DNA from: Hedera helix
Lineage: Eukaryota; Streptophyta; Magnoliopsida; Apiales; Araliaceae
Direction of reading: 5' to 3'
Assembly (NCBI GenBank): GCA_947179155.2
Contig: OX359266.1
Coordinates: 42,061,039-42,125,038 of the forward strand
DNA length: 64,000 bases
Position numbers and translations under genes: made by a program. Below the pieces are notes generated by a model. The model searched no databases, had not been told where the DNA came from, and was given only the letters and a program-made list of their open reading frames with translations. Of the stretch, positions 53,001-64,000 are shown piece after piece; positions within the stretch are counted from its first letter, which is position 1, and every line of letters begins with the position of its first letter.

Positions 53001-53222
53001 CCGGATAGATTTACGAAAGAGGAAGGACGGGAGTTATTGAGTTATCTGTACTGGTCGAACGGGCCACAGACCGGATCACCCAGTGAGTCGAACAAGCAGT
53101 GTCCTGCTAAAGACCATGTAACTATCACTGCATCACTCTTTGTGGCTCATTTGTTTCAAAGGTATGATTCAATCACGTGTAATTCTTCTGGCTCAATCAC
53201 AGCCATTGAAAAGACCAAATGA
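50067..53222 (+). CDS. HPL: Fatty acid hydroperoxide lyase, CYP74B type
   Basis: An atypical P450 that needs no oxygen or reductase and splits (13-)hydroperoxides of C18 fatty acids to C6 aldehydes and C12 oxo-acids, the green-leaf volatile branch of the lipoxygenase pathway. Two exons, 50067-50471 and 52188-53222, join in phase 0 (SEPKHSK, then LKNFVMDILKR) to 479 residues, the usual size. Visible: N-terminal YLPVRTIPGSYGWPLVG; the CYP74 I-helix block GFNAFGGF (residues 290-297); ExxR as E349-TLR352; and the haem loop SNGPQTGSPSESNKQC with the Cys ligand at 440. GFNAFGGF and NGPQTGSPS point to CYP74B rather than allene oxide synthase or CYP74C/D. A long transit peptide is absent. The gene looks intact; positional specificity (13- versus 9-) is inferred. 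Confidence 0.92.
50762..51340. other. GC-richer island inside the hydroperoxide lyase intron
   Basis: The 1,716-nt intron is mostly AT-rich, but this block has gene-like composition. On the plus strand 50866-51132 is open for 88 codons and includes FLYRCMCCDSSFHVLPIEIA; on the minus strand 50762-50953 is open for 63 codons. I recognise neither. It may be a captured gene fragment or an old insertion. No terminal repeats or target duplication were found. Confidence 0.35.
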
Positions 53223-53927
53223 AGCTCGCTATGTAACATCAAGTTGAAGTATATATGTAACTTTAATCTGTGTGAGAATAGTTTATGTTTTCCTTTCTTG
53301 TAAACTTATTTTATTTCTTGTAAATTCAATTCTTGTAAACTTCTTTTATTTCTTGTAAATTCAAACCCTAATGTGTTCTGAGGTTTACCTTTGGGTTGCT
53401 GTCTACTGAATTTGAGAAAAAGGAATACCAAGTATGAAGTACACGGATTTGATAAGTAATGAAGCACCAAAGAACATCATAAGCTGCCGTTTTGCAGTGG
53501 GAAAATGAGAGAAAAATGTTGATAATTGATCTCAGTCGTTCATATAGACAATCCAGTTCTAGGTTACATAATATAGTCTAATATATATGACACTGTTCTC
53601 ATTTGACCAAAAGATTGTCATATAATCACCGACTCAACTCCGGAAGAGTTGCATGTAGGGGAAACTTTCACTCAAACATCTAAAAAGCAAAATAGCTGAA
53701 AAGTTGTGCTTCTTTTGCACAGATCAGCTGCATCAGAAAGCCATATAAAGGAGGGGAAGACTTCTAATCTAAGTGAAATTGAATGCAATCAGATAGTACA
53801 CTACATGATCAATGACATAACAAAACATGCCCACTTTGAGCTGAGAAGTGATTACAGAGATGAACATTACCTAATTCAGGTAGTTCTATACGAGGCCACT
53901 GGCATTTTAAACAGCTTGTACATTTCC
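53223..53927. other. Intergenic region between the convergent HPL gene and DUF1068 pseudogene
   Basis: About 700 bases shared by the 3' untranslated region of the lyase gene (plus strand) and the downstream flank of the DUF1068 copy (minus strand). Two repeats of TTTATTTCTTGTAAATTCAA at about 53309 and 53344 mark a 35-bp tandem duplication. No gene is seen. Confidence 0.5.
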
Positions 53928-56900
53928 TTAAGACTGATTATGAGATTTGGCGGCACCTTCTTTCCAGCCTCTTTGACGAGCCCTTAGCTCCCACATTGAA
54001 GTCAGTCTTTTTTGTGCCGCTAAATTCACTTTGGCTTTTTCTCAAGCCTCTTCGCAAGTTTCCATTCCCGAATTGCACTTGTCTGCCTCCTTTTGATACT
54101 GGGATGTCATCTTTTTGGCCTCAAGTAGAGCCATGTCAGCACGCTGCTGATTTTCGGTAGATTCTGCTTCCCGTAACTTTAATTCCTCGGATAGAAGTTC
54201 TGCAAATTCTTTTCAATGTCTTCACTCACTTCTGGATCATGCTTCACACAATCTGTCACATGTGGCAGCAAAATAAATAAATGTACAAGCTAAAGGAAGC
54301 GAAATGCGTCCATACGACATAGTGCGAACACAACTTTTGTGTCTTTTCCATCACAAAAAAGTGCAGTGTTCATTTGCTATTCATAATTTTGGTGAAGCAG
54401 TTCACAAATCTGATGACAGATTGTACTCAGCTAAAATTTTTGAATATTATCGAGCGGGACTTGGTAGACTATTGACGGAAAAACAAGCAAAATGAAGACA
54501 GGTAAAAGATTCATCAGCATGTAGATTTTGCATAGCTTTCCCAAAAGATGCACCAAAAGACACTGGTAACACCAGAAAATGGTAAAATCGACCTCACTCA
54601 AAAAGTCAAATCCCAAGGGGTTGCAAATACCAAAGGGAAGAAACAAAGAGTAAAAAATTAACTAAAAAAGGGGTGTTTTATTGTGAATTGTGATAGTTTT
54701 TCTTTTTTCTCAATGAAGATCAATGTTATAGTTTAAACTTTGCACACAAAATGATAAAATAAAACAATACTGCTGCATGACATGTGAAACCAACTATCAA
54801 ATAATCACGACAATAAATTTTATGCCTGTAAAAGTTAAAACTAACCTTCAAAGGATCTGTTGCTCAGTCCTGCAAGAAATGTAGATAATGGGTAAAAGTA
54901 AGCACTCATTTGGTATAAGAAATTAGTTGAAAGCAATAATCAGGATGTTAATACTAAGATTCATCTAATGTAATGACCACTATTGCAAAAAGGAACCACG
55001 GAGAAACCTAGAGTTTTTAAAACGAATAGGAGTCCACCTTGTGAAACAATGTCTATCACAAAAAGGAAGGAAATTTCAGGGGCAGAGAGAGGGGAGGTTA
55101 AGACACTCCTACAATTTGCTACATATCAACAATTTACATCTATATCCACTGTTCCAAAGCTTTTTTTAGATTAAAGATCACTAGAGATGGCATGGTAGGT
55201 AAAACTATCACAACTAAAACAGAATGGCCTTGACAGACGACATTGATAAATGAAGCGTTTGAATATATGCATATGGTAACACAGATGACATCCTTTGTTT
55301 AAGAAAATTCTTCTAGTAAAAGATTATGCCGAAGTGACGAGATGAGGTCCCCGATATAGTTAAAAGTATATGCGGAGCAGTCTTTCAGTAATCCAAAGCA
55401 TTCCTCGATAAACCACCCCAAAGAATATTATTACCACCGATCAATATCACTAGTTAATAATATTATCTTTGAGACACTTTACCTCTCACCTAGATACCCA
55501 GTCAAAAGTAAGGTAGGGTGCACAGGCCCACAGAGCATTGTAGGATACTGAACCCATACATATAACCTAGTTCTTCCTTCCATGCCTAACAAGCCCTCCA
55601 CTCAGGCAAATAAATTAATTTAGTGATGTACTGAGTGAAGTTTTCTATAGCATAATGACCAATGCTACAGTGACCGAAAAATATGTTATGTTTGATTGCA
55701 ACGCATATGTGGTATAGTACAACACTTTAAAATATTTCAGTGTAATTCGGGTATGGAAAAATTGGGCACTATAGATTTTTCCATTATAAATTCGAAATTC
55801 CAGGTTGCATCTGTTCCTCATCCAAGGAGCCTATACTTAGATTCACAATAGTCATATTAGTACGACTTAACTTAGCATTCATAATTAATCTATAGATAAA
55901 GTGAAATCATTGGAATTATAAATGAGGAAACCATTAAGGACTGTTAGAAGTTTCACTAAGAAACATAATGGACACTAAGTCCTAAGCCAATCAGGGCATA
56001 ATACAAAGCATGAATTACTAGGGGTTTAATTGAATAGCACACTAGAAATAACTCCTCCCCACCTCCCACCCAAAAAAAAAGGAAAAGAAAAAAGGAATAT
56101 GCAATATATGATGCTTCGACAAACTGAATAAAGGTAGCATCTAAATCCAGAAATAGTTATAGTTCCTCAGGAGTCAGGACCTTGTGCTTTAGATATCTTG
56201 GTGGAAACAACTAGATTTTGTATCAGAGACTTATTCTGATAATGGCCATGTTATGTGGGTAAATGAGACTAGTATAGAAGCAGAATGGGCCAAAATCATA
56301 TGCAAGGATGGGAGTATCAATTAGTACACGCAATACTAATAATCCAAAAAGAGGGTTGACTAAAACCATTAAAATGGAAACTGGATCACTATGCCTAATC
56401 AAAGTGATAGTCATGTATCTGGAACTTTATCTCCAACTAGATCTTGAGGCCTCTACTCCAAATCCACCCATCAATTGCAGGAAGTAAAATGTACAGAAAT
56501 ACTGAAATCTATGAAGGTGTGCTTAGAATCTTATTTATATGTTCATAATTGGGTTCTCTGATTTACTCTGTTGGGACATAATAGTAACTTAATTTAGCAA
56601 GGTCCGACCAAGTTAATGTTAAATACAGATAACCAGACGATACAGTTGCACCCCATATTAATACCAACCCAACAAATTAATGCTTGATAGTAAAACCCAT
56701 AAAATCAAACTGTTGAAATTAAAATATGGGATAATGAGAAAATGGACATAAGATCTAGAGAGAGAAAATCCATACCTTGGGGAATGGAAAGAAGCGGCTC
56801 AGAAGAGCAATCACATAGGGCCTGTTCGTGTACTCCTTATAAGTCGGTCAACGAACTTATAAGGAGTTAAGTCAATAACTCGTTCGTGGTCAGCTTTTTT

Positions 56901-57393
56901 TTTGACTTATAAATTGAAAAAAAAGTAAAAAAAAAAAGCAACTATTTCTGACTTAAAAAAAAATATAAGTCATTTTTTTTTAAGTCGGTCAACTGTCATG
57001 AAATGACAAAATTGCCCCTCCTTGTTTTTTTCTCTTCTTTTTACTAAATGATATTTTAGTAATCTTTACATTTTACTTAACTTATAAGTCATTATTACCC
57101 GAACGCATCCACAACTATTATTTATAATTCCCGACTTATAAGTAAAAATACTCCCGAACACTTTTACTTATAAATCTACTAAAATTTTTACTTATAAATC
57201 TACTCAAATGTTAACTTTAAGTCAAAAAAAAAAAAGTCATTCCCGAACGGCCCCATAGACGGGGAGGGCAAGAATAATAAGCAGGAGAGGAAGAAGAAGA
57301 GCGCCTAAACCCTCCGGCTAAGCACAGTGCTAATAGCCCCAAAGCTACCTTCAACACTAGTGGACTACACAATCGTTGCCGATTCAGTGCCAT
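53928..57393 (-). pseudogene. DUF1068 (ELMO/NKS1-like) gene, disrupted
   Basis: Read on the minus strand, ATG at 57393-57391 opens MALNRQRLCSPLVLKVALGL, a signal-anchor start, and runs to SCPPRL. The frame is then cut by a 437-bp MITE (56818-57254) and resumes as CDCSSEPLLSIPQ to the donor at 56776. A 24-nt exon (54869-54846, GLSNRSFE) and a last exon (54252-53928) follow with good splice sites and phase. The last exon shows DCVKHDPEVSEDIEKN, then a 1-nt deletion, then ELLSEELKLREAES, YQKEADKCNSGMETCEEA, a TGA stop, and ARQRGWKEG to TAA. DUF1068 proteins are small Golgi proteins linked to pectin synthesis (ELMO/NKS1 group). Without the lesions it would be near the family's usual size. Three independent breaks argue against sequencing error alone. 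Confidence 0.85.
56818..57254. mobile_element. MITE inserted in exon 1 of the DUF1068 copy
   Basis: A 437-bp element with inverted ends GGGCCTGTTCG and CGAACGGCCCC and a 3-bp target duplication (ATA; CATA if the last C is counted outside). It is filled with ACTTATAAGTC-type motifs in both orientations. Removing it rejoins the Cys codon of the conserved CDC motif in the host exon. The ends resemble Tourist (PIF/Harbinger) MITEs, though the duplication is not the usual TWA. Confidence 0.85.
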
Positions 57394-58756
57394 CACTCTC
57401 TAGAATTATAACTTCGTAGTATCACATCACCAAAAATTTTCTCTCTATAGAAAAGATAAATAAAATAAAAAACGAGTAGAGCTTAACAGAGGAGACCAGT
57501 TTTTTCGAATCTTCAGCGCTTCTTTCTCTCTATACTATATTCACTGACAGCCGTGTAATGGAGTGGGGAATTGAGCTCCGAGCATATTCACACTGAAAAT
57601 ATCAAACTAGGAAGGACTCTTCTAAGGAGGACGGGGAATGGGGCGTCCAGAGACCGGTTGATTTTTTTTTTTAAATGACTCTCAATAAAAAAATTTAATT
57701 TTTTTGTAATTATCTTTTTTACAGAATATAATAATTTAGATATATATAAATAAATAATATTTATAGACTATATAATATTATTTGTTTACATACATTTAAA
57801 TGACACTTAAATCACTGTATTATGTAAAAAAATTAATAATAAAAAAATAAACTTATTTTTTAAGAGCAATTTAAAAAAATAAATAAACTGGTTATTACAC
57901 CTGTCCCCGTTCCTCTGTCCCCCAAAACTTTCTAAACTAGTAATGGTAATATTATGTTACAAAAAGTCTGAGGAGACATGGATATTGAACTGGGAGAGAT
58001 GATCAGTCTAATTTTTATTTTTTTTGACTCTCAAAATTTTTATAATATTTATTTTAATTTAAATATTTATAAAATTTAGTAATTTAGATATAATTTGGAT
58101 GTATGTAAATAATCAAGGTTATACAATCTATACAATTTTAAATCATTGAATTCTATAAATATTTAAATTAAAATAAATAATATAAAAAATTTGAGAGTCA
58201 AAAGGAAAAAAAATAAAAAACTAAAAAAATTGGAGCGTATTTTCCGTCTGCTTTTGTTTCTCGAGTAGAAAGTCGCAAGTTTTTTATAGCTGAAAATGTC
58301 AATAATAATAACCAAAATTGGTGTTTTATTTACTTTGATTGTTATTTTCTAGCTACCAACTTTGTGCTTTTATTTAATTGTGGTTGGATGATAAAGTTAA
58401 AATTCAATATAATTTTTTTTTTTATTGTCACAATATCATTTGAAATTTTATGTAAATAAAATTAAAGTAAAATGAACACGTACATTACTCAAAATATATC
58501 TATTCTATCTTTTTATTATGTTGATTTTAACTATATATATATATATATATATACACACAAACTAATAAGGCCCTAGGTTTTCGTGAACAATGTTGCCCTC
58601 CTTCTCTATGTATAATTATACCTTAATAACTTTATATAATTCCCACTTATTTTCTGTGATTATAATTAAAATGTGTTATATTCATGAAGTGGGTGAAAAT
58701 TTGACATTTCACCTTTTAAAGAAATTATTTAATATAAAAAATGAGAGGGCAAAATA
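57394..58756. other. Intergenic region with MITE sequences
   Basis: Adjacent to the DUF1068 start this should contain its former promoter and 5' leader (57394-57640, more balanced in composition). The rest is AT-rich and holds the hairpin MITE at 58008-58232, a second degraded relative near 57660-57900 and an AT run near 58533-58553. No gene is seen. Confidence 0.5.
58008..58232. mobile_element. Hairpin MITE with long inverted repeats
   Basis: TGACTCTCAAAATTTTTATA on the left (58025) is mirrored by TATAAAAAATTTGAGAGTCA on the right (ending 58200). The inverted match continues inward through ATTTTAATTTAAATATTTATA and outward through the flanking T- and A-rich arms, so nearly the whole 225 bp can fold as a hairpin. 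A related TGACTCTCAA end occurs at 57675. Target duplication is unclear because of the A/T flanks. Confidence 0.7.
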
Positions 58757-59023
58757 AGCATATTACCAAGGAAAAGTGACTCCATAGTACAAGGTTAACT
58801 TTATAATTACTATTTTAAGTCCCACAAATTGATCTCACTTTTTATGCTATATTTGTTTCATCTAGATATGTATTAAGATTGTTCATATTATTACGTAGAA
58901 TAAGACTTAATTCCTTTTAATTAATAAGTTGGAAGTTTTAAATTTGCTCATTAATGAGTATATCTGAGTAGTGTAGAGTATGATATAGCATATTACCAAG
59001 GAAAAGTGACTCCATAGTACAAG
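58757..59023. repeat. 230-bp tandem duplication, second copy split by an LTR
   Basis: Copy A is 58757-58986. Copy B starts at 58987 with the same AGCATATTACCAAGGAAAAG and runs 37 bases to 59023, where the 2.75-kb LTR begins; it continues at 61783 and ends near 61977. Copies A and B are almost identical. Confidence 0.9.
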
Positions 59024-61777
59024 TGTAAGACCCCGAATTTTATGAAATATAAAATTTAATTTTTCTTCATATATATTTTTTTCCTGAAACAGTAAGTGGT
59101 TAAATTAACAAAATTGAAAGTTAAGGATGTTATGTGCAAATTTTATTTTGTCGGACAATATTCGTTTTGTCGGGGAATATTCGTTTTGTTGGAGAATATT
59201 CGGGTCGTACGACGGCGCCGAAATAACTAATTATTGGTGGACCCCACAACGGAATATTTGTCGGATATAGAAAACGACAGAAGTAACATTTTTAAATAAA
59301 AATAGTCAACGGTGTTAACTGTTAAAATACCGGTGATAAAAGAATAGTAGCATACGGTAATTTATGGTATTTTCTGTAGCACACGGTACTCTACAGTAGT
59401 ACGCGGTATTGCACAGTGTCTCATACTATTGTTCTGATAATTGACACCGTAACTGTTACGCATCATTTCATCAATAATTGTCACTGCATAATATTTTATG
59501 TTATCAATTCAATAATTGTTGTTACACAGTATTTTGCATTATTGATTTAATAATTGTCATTACACTGTATTTTATATCATTGCGTCAATAATTGTTGCTG
59601 CACTGTTTTTAAAATTATTGAACCTAATAATTGTCACAGTTGCAAATATACTGTAATTTATATTATTAAATTAATAATAATCTGTAACGTGTTTATTACA
59701 TTATTATTGTAGCATTATTTCATTTTATATGTTGGACCCACAGGAAAAATAAATTTTTTTTTCCAAAAGTTACTATTCACTCCCGGAATTTACTATTCAT
59801 TCCCGGAAAAGTTACTATTCATTGACGGAAGTTACTGTTCATCTCGGGAAAGTTACTGTTCATCTGCCGACAAAAGTTACTGTTCATTACTGTTCACTTT
59901 TTGAAAATTTTAAAGTTACTGTGCAAGTATTGAAAATTTTTAAAAACGTTTGCACAGCCTCTGCTGAATTTTTTTTAGTTCACTTACCACGCATAGTAAC
60001 CTCTTTTCTCCTATAAATAGCTTGTTCAGCTGAATAGAAAAATCACACCTAAAACATAAAATTTTTCTATAAGAATTTTATGAGTTTTCTCTGAGAATAG
60101 TAAGGCTATTTTGAGAGTTTGAAAGCCAAAAGGAGTGCAGGAATTTTTCAAGTAAGTGTTTTATTAAAGAGTAGTAATTTCATAAATTCCTATTTTTCAC
60201 GGTATTCACAAATCTTCCTTTAGAAGACTCTTCTTTGAGAAGATTCATTTTTAAAAGCTTTCTTTGGAAGATTTATTTTGGAATATTATTTTTAAAACTA
60301 TTTTAAAGTTGGTATTTTATACTACAAAAATTATGTTAAATATATATAATTTTGATAGTTCATAATATATGAGTTATCATACACTTTGAAGTTTACATGT
60401 TGTAATTACTAATTTTATTATAAATATATAGGTTGATTAATCTCATTTAAATCAATATCCAGTCACGTGTTAAGGTAAGAAATGTCATTTTTTTACACTC
60501 TTGAACTTGCTACGGTAAGGGATATTATTTTCTTTCATACTCCTGAATCGAAACTTATTATGGAACTATTGCTTCTATAATTCCTGAAAATATTATATGT
60601 TCCATAATAGTTGAACTTCATTATTTCAACTGAACCTTCCTATTTTCTGAATCTTTCTATTGAACTGTAACCGTTATTCTGAACTGAGAATCTTGAATAA
60701 CATTTATAAATTTCACTCCACATCATGTTGACAATTTGGACATTATTTGAATCTGCACAAAGTAAACTTCCGATACTTATTGTTTATCCTGTTTCTTCTG
60801 TTCATCAATTGTATCACTATTATTTGTACTAATCATCAAGAATCAAGCTGTTGTGAATATCTGTGGCCGGGGGCACAGATGTGATATATTTGTTGAACAG
60901 ATGATAGGTTAAAGGCGATATATTAGGTTAAAGGCGATACATCTGTTCGGTGTCTTTTATGGCACGTGGTGAAAGTTCTCTTTGGCCCGTAGTGCATAGA
61001 TGAACTGTTGTTTGGTATGATTATGACCAAAGGCTGAATCTGGTATAATCATGACCGTTGGTGTTATATTGAAAGTTCTCTTTGGCCCGTAGTGCATAGA
61101 TGAACTGTTGTTTGGTATGATTATGACCAAAGGCTGAATCTGGTATAATCATGACCGCTGGTGCTATATTGAATGTTCTCTTTGGCCCGTAATGCGTATA
61201 TGAACTGTTGATTTGCATGATTATGACCAGGAACTGTGAATTTGTATTATCTTGACTAATGGTATTTCAGATGATAAAAGTTGATGATGTTTTTACGAAA
61301 AAGAGAAGCGCGTGGACATTATAGTCTACATTATTCTTCTAATAGATTGCTCATTCCGCCGCTATTATTGATCTGAACATTGTTCAAGAATTTAACTGCA
61401 GTTTTTGATATACACCTTGTATTATGTTGTATTCTATCAAGAACTCACCTGTTGAAGGCTAATGATAATTTATTCGTCATTATCTTAGTCATGATATTTC
61501 TTACTGGGCTATTTGAGCTCACCCTTTCTTTTGTTCCATTGTTTTCAACAGGAGATGAGAACGTAACGGGGTCTAGCCGGGGGATGGAGGGAGAGTCCGA
61601 GGAATAGCTATCCTAGTCTTTACGTGTTGTAAAATAGTGTGACAATAATAGTGAAGACTTAGTTGTGTATTATTATACACTGTATTGTTGTACGTTGTGC
61701 TTTGTTGTAATAATTTTGTTGTAGTCTTTTGACGACTCAAGTTTGGGCTGTGTAGGCTCAGATTTGGGGACGTCACA
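59024..61777 (+). mobile_element. Long solo LTR (2.75 kb)
   Basis: Begins TGTAAGACCCCGAATTTTAT and ends TTTGGGGACGTCACA, the same kind of ends as the solo LTR at 15034-16663. The flanks ACAAG (59019-59023) and ATAAG (61778-61782) are a 5-bp target duplication with one change, confirmed by the empty site in duplication copy A (GTACAAGGTTAAC). There is no gag, pol, primer-binding site or second LTR. A TATA box TATAAATAG at 60012-60020 suggests U3 ends near there. U3 carries repeated TTACTGTTCAT/TTACTATTCA motifs (59769-59900); U5 carries a 100-bp tandem repeat. Confidence 0.85.
60971..61265. repeat. Three-copy 100-bp tandem repeat inside the LTR
   Basis: Units start at 60971, 61071 and 61171 (GAAAGTTCTCTTTGGCCCGT, with GAATG in the third). 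Copies 1 and 2 are nearly identical; copy 3 is more diverged. Open frames across it on the minus strand are by-products of the repeat. Confidence 0.92.
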
Positions 61778-61977
61778 ATAAGGTTAACTTTATAATTACT
61801 ATTTTAAGTCCCACAAATTGGTCTCACTTTTTATGCTATATTTGTTTCATCTAGATATGTATTAAGATTGTTCATATTATTACGTAGAATAAGACTTAAT
61901 TCCTTTTAATTAATAAGTTGGAAGTTTTAAATTTGCTCATTAATGAGTATATCTGAGTAGTGTAGAGTATGATGTAG

Positions 61978-64000
61978 TTTTGTACGGTTGAAAGTCCAAA
62001 CCGCATATAAAAATGTACAATTTGATAAATTTGAAATCGCACATGAAATCATTTGGATTGGTGTGGTGTAATTTTAAAACGTGCAATGTGATTTCATTTG
62101 GTGCAGTTTCAGGTTCAAAACCAATTAAACATATACATACTGAAAAATATTTTTTCACGAGAAAGAGAGAATTATGTTAAGTTACAATTTTAAAAATAAA
62201 CCATGTTAACATGAAGGTACAAAAATGCAAAATTCTATGAATCAAACAAGAAAAATAGTGGGTTATTTGGATCAAAATTTCTTCAATGACAACAACACGT
62301 ACATCTCCTATAAGATCAATATGAATGCAACATAAGTGCTTATTTTATTATTTATTGTTGTAAGTAAAAATTTTCTCTAGGGATATGATGTAATTTATGT
62401 ATCTTGGTGGCGCATGAGATATTATTATTATTATTTTTTTTTTGTAACTCTGAATGTACATGAACATGACTAATACCCCCTTTGTTTCTCTTTAACATTT
62501 GTAACATAAAATAAATTTTTATATTTATTTTTCTAGCTCTTAATGTATATGAACATAACTGAAACGTCCTTGGTGCATCTTTTACATGTGCGACATAAGA
62601 GATAATAACAAAAAAAAAAGAAGCTAAAGTTTCTTGTCTAACCTGATTAAATGTTTGAATCCAGGTCAATTCAAGACATTGTAACTGTGAGAAAAATTGT
62701 TGAACGTATGAAAAATTAAAAAAGGAAGTTATATATAAACACAAGCAAGCATGCACTGATGAATATCGAAGAAGCAAGAAGTTGAAAATTAATGGGACTA
62801 CATTCCGACAATTATAATGTGAAACTACACCAACAGTCTAACAATCATAAAAAACAACAAAAATAAGAAGCAGACAAATTTGTAGGTGCAGTAGACTGCA
62901 GAACTCGAAATCAAACTGCATACTCAATCTTCCTAAAATCGTCATATACTTCGGAACTGGTGCGATTCTATTAATGTGATTTTTGATCAATTTTAGATAC
63001 AATTTTGAGGCCAAATCTAATTTATTACTCAACCCTACATCTTAATGGTATTTTTAATCAAAGTTGATATACTTACGATTTCAAAAGTTATGATTTCTCA
63101 TTTATTCATATGACAAGCATAAAAAATACTCTTTTTTTTTCTTTTTCTCTCTCTTTCTCTTTATACAATAGATTAAAGCTATAATTTCACTACTTTTTTT
63201 ATTTTGTTCAAACGTGTATGATGTATTCATTATTCAACATTGAAAACCCGTCACTGGACCAAATAAGCGTAACCTTAAAATTAAAAAAAAATCCTTACAT
63301 AATAATATTGTATGGACATTCTTGAAGAGACAACTCAATCTGCAACATATCGTTATTTAACGTACTTTACATAATAAATTTAGCTTCTAAATAAATAAAA
63401 AATCGACCATTAATTAAAAATATTGTTTTAGAATTCGTAGAGTTTAGAGTTTACGTTAGTTATTGAAAGTAAATTAATGTGTCATATGTCCTCGATCTAA
63501 AACTATAGTTTAATTTTTATCTATTAATATTTTCTTTGGTAATTAAGGTTCATAAGTCATATTTAGAAAGAAGAAAAGAAATAGCTAACAAAAATTAGTC
63601 TTTAAAATTCTATTTAAAAAAAAAACATTTGAGAATTTTCAATCACTGAAAATTTAATGAAAAATTCACACATTCATCAAATGGTAAAAAAGTATCGAAG
63701 TACTTTTATTTTTGAAATAATAACACTACTCAATATTATAAATTAATTGACTGGTGTTGATTTTAATTATACCATTTAAAACTATAAAAATATGGTATCT
63801 TAGATGGGATTGAAGAGAAAGTATAATGAAGAGGAGCCAAATTCTTATCAAAATGATACTCTTTCAGTCTCGTAAAGACCGACGTAATTTGAATTTTGAA
63901 GTTAAATTGACAAATTTTAAAATCAAAATTCATGCTATTTTTACTTAAATATAATTAAATAAATTATAGCAATAAGAAATTGAGTTTATCTTACTACAAC
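61978..64000. other. AT-rich intergenic region at the right edge
   Basis: No gene is supported. Short open frames on both strands lack recognisable motifs. Segments near 61980-62120 and 62880-63040 share GGTGCRGTTT-like motifs in opposite orientation and could be the ends of an old element, but I could not define termini. Confidence 0.45.

Noticed and set aside
53706..53987. Plus-strand frame of 93 codons after the lyase gene
   Set aside because: It overlaps the end of the DUF1068 copy on the opposite strand and has no recognisable motif.
61021..61218. Minus-strand frame with a repeated peptide
   Set aside because: The repetition comes from the 100-bp DNA tandem repeat in the LTR, not from a protein gene.
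60971..61265. Regular repeats that could suggest a CRISPR array
   Set aside because: The units are 100-bp head-to-tail copies without unique spacers, inside a plant LTR.

Overview
This window reads as nuclear DNA from a dicot plant. It is AT-rich, the genes carry many GT-AG introns, and the space between and inside them holds typical plant transposable elements (hAT-like and other inverted-repeat elements, solo LTRs, a Ty1/copia remnant). The species cannot be named from the sequence. I found no bacterial-style operon, CRISPR array, tRNA or rRNA gene.

Layout, left to right. (1) 1-3179: intergenic AT-rich DNA. (2) 3180-11276 (+): a LysM receptor-like kinase of the CERK1/LYK1 type with eleven exons; intron 1 carries a 970-bp hAT-like element with an exact 10-bp target duplication. 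(3) 12151-17237 (+): an RTL1-type RNase III plus dsRNA-binding protein in four exons; intron 3 carries a 1,630-bp solo LTR with an exact 5-bp target duplication. (4) 18653-22037 (+): a UFD1-domain protein with an N-terminal coiled coil and C-terminal zinc fingers. (5) 23789-28122 (+): a GT14/DUF266 (core-2/I-branching-like, BC10-type) glycosyltransferase in ten exons. (6) 29369-31961: a non-autonomous LTR element lying in reverse, with a very GC-rich interior. (7) 32220-39099 (+): condensin subunit CAP-H in fourteen exons. (8) 39100-50066: an 11-kb repeat-rich stretch with a decayed, 3'-truncated copia element, a complete small hAT-like element and a likely TRIM array. (9) 50067-53222 (+): a CYP74B-type fatty acid hydroperoxide lyase in two exons. 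(10) 53928-57393 (-): a DUF1068 gene that I read as a pseudogene, with a MITE in exon 1, a 1-nt deletion and a nonsense codon. (11) 57394-64000: intergenic DNA with a hairpin MITE, and a 2.75-kb LTR that landed inside one copy of a 230-bp tandem duplication.

The genes do not form one pathway. CERK1-type kinases sense chitin at the plasma membrane, hydroperoxide lyase makes C6 volatiles on wounding, RTL1 cuts dsRNA, UFD1-type proteins work with CDC48/p97, GT14 proteins act in the Golgi, and CAP-H is part of condensin I. From memory, the neighbourhood RTL1 - UFD1/PRLI-interacting factor K - HPL1 is also found near At4g15417-At4g15440 in Arabidopsis, so part of the order looks ancient. I do not see a previously undescribed system. 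The most informative items are the broken DUF1068 gene, the uncertain third exon of the receptor kinase, an in-frame 72-nt intron in CAP-H, and the nested transposon history.
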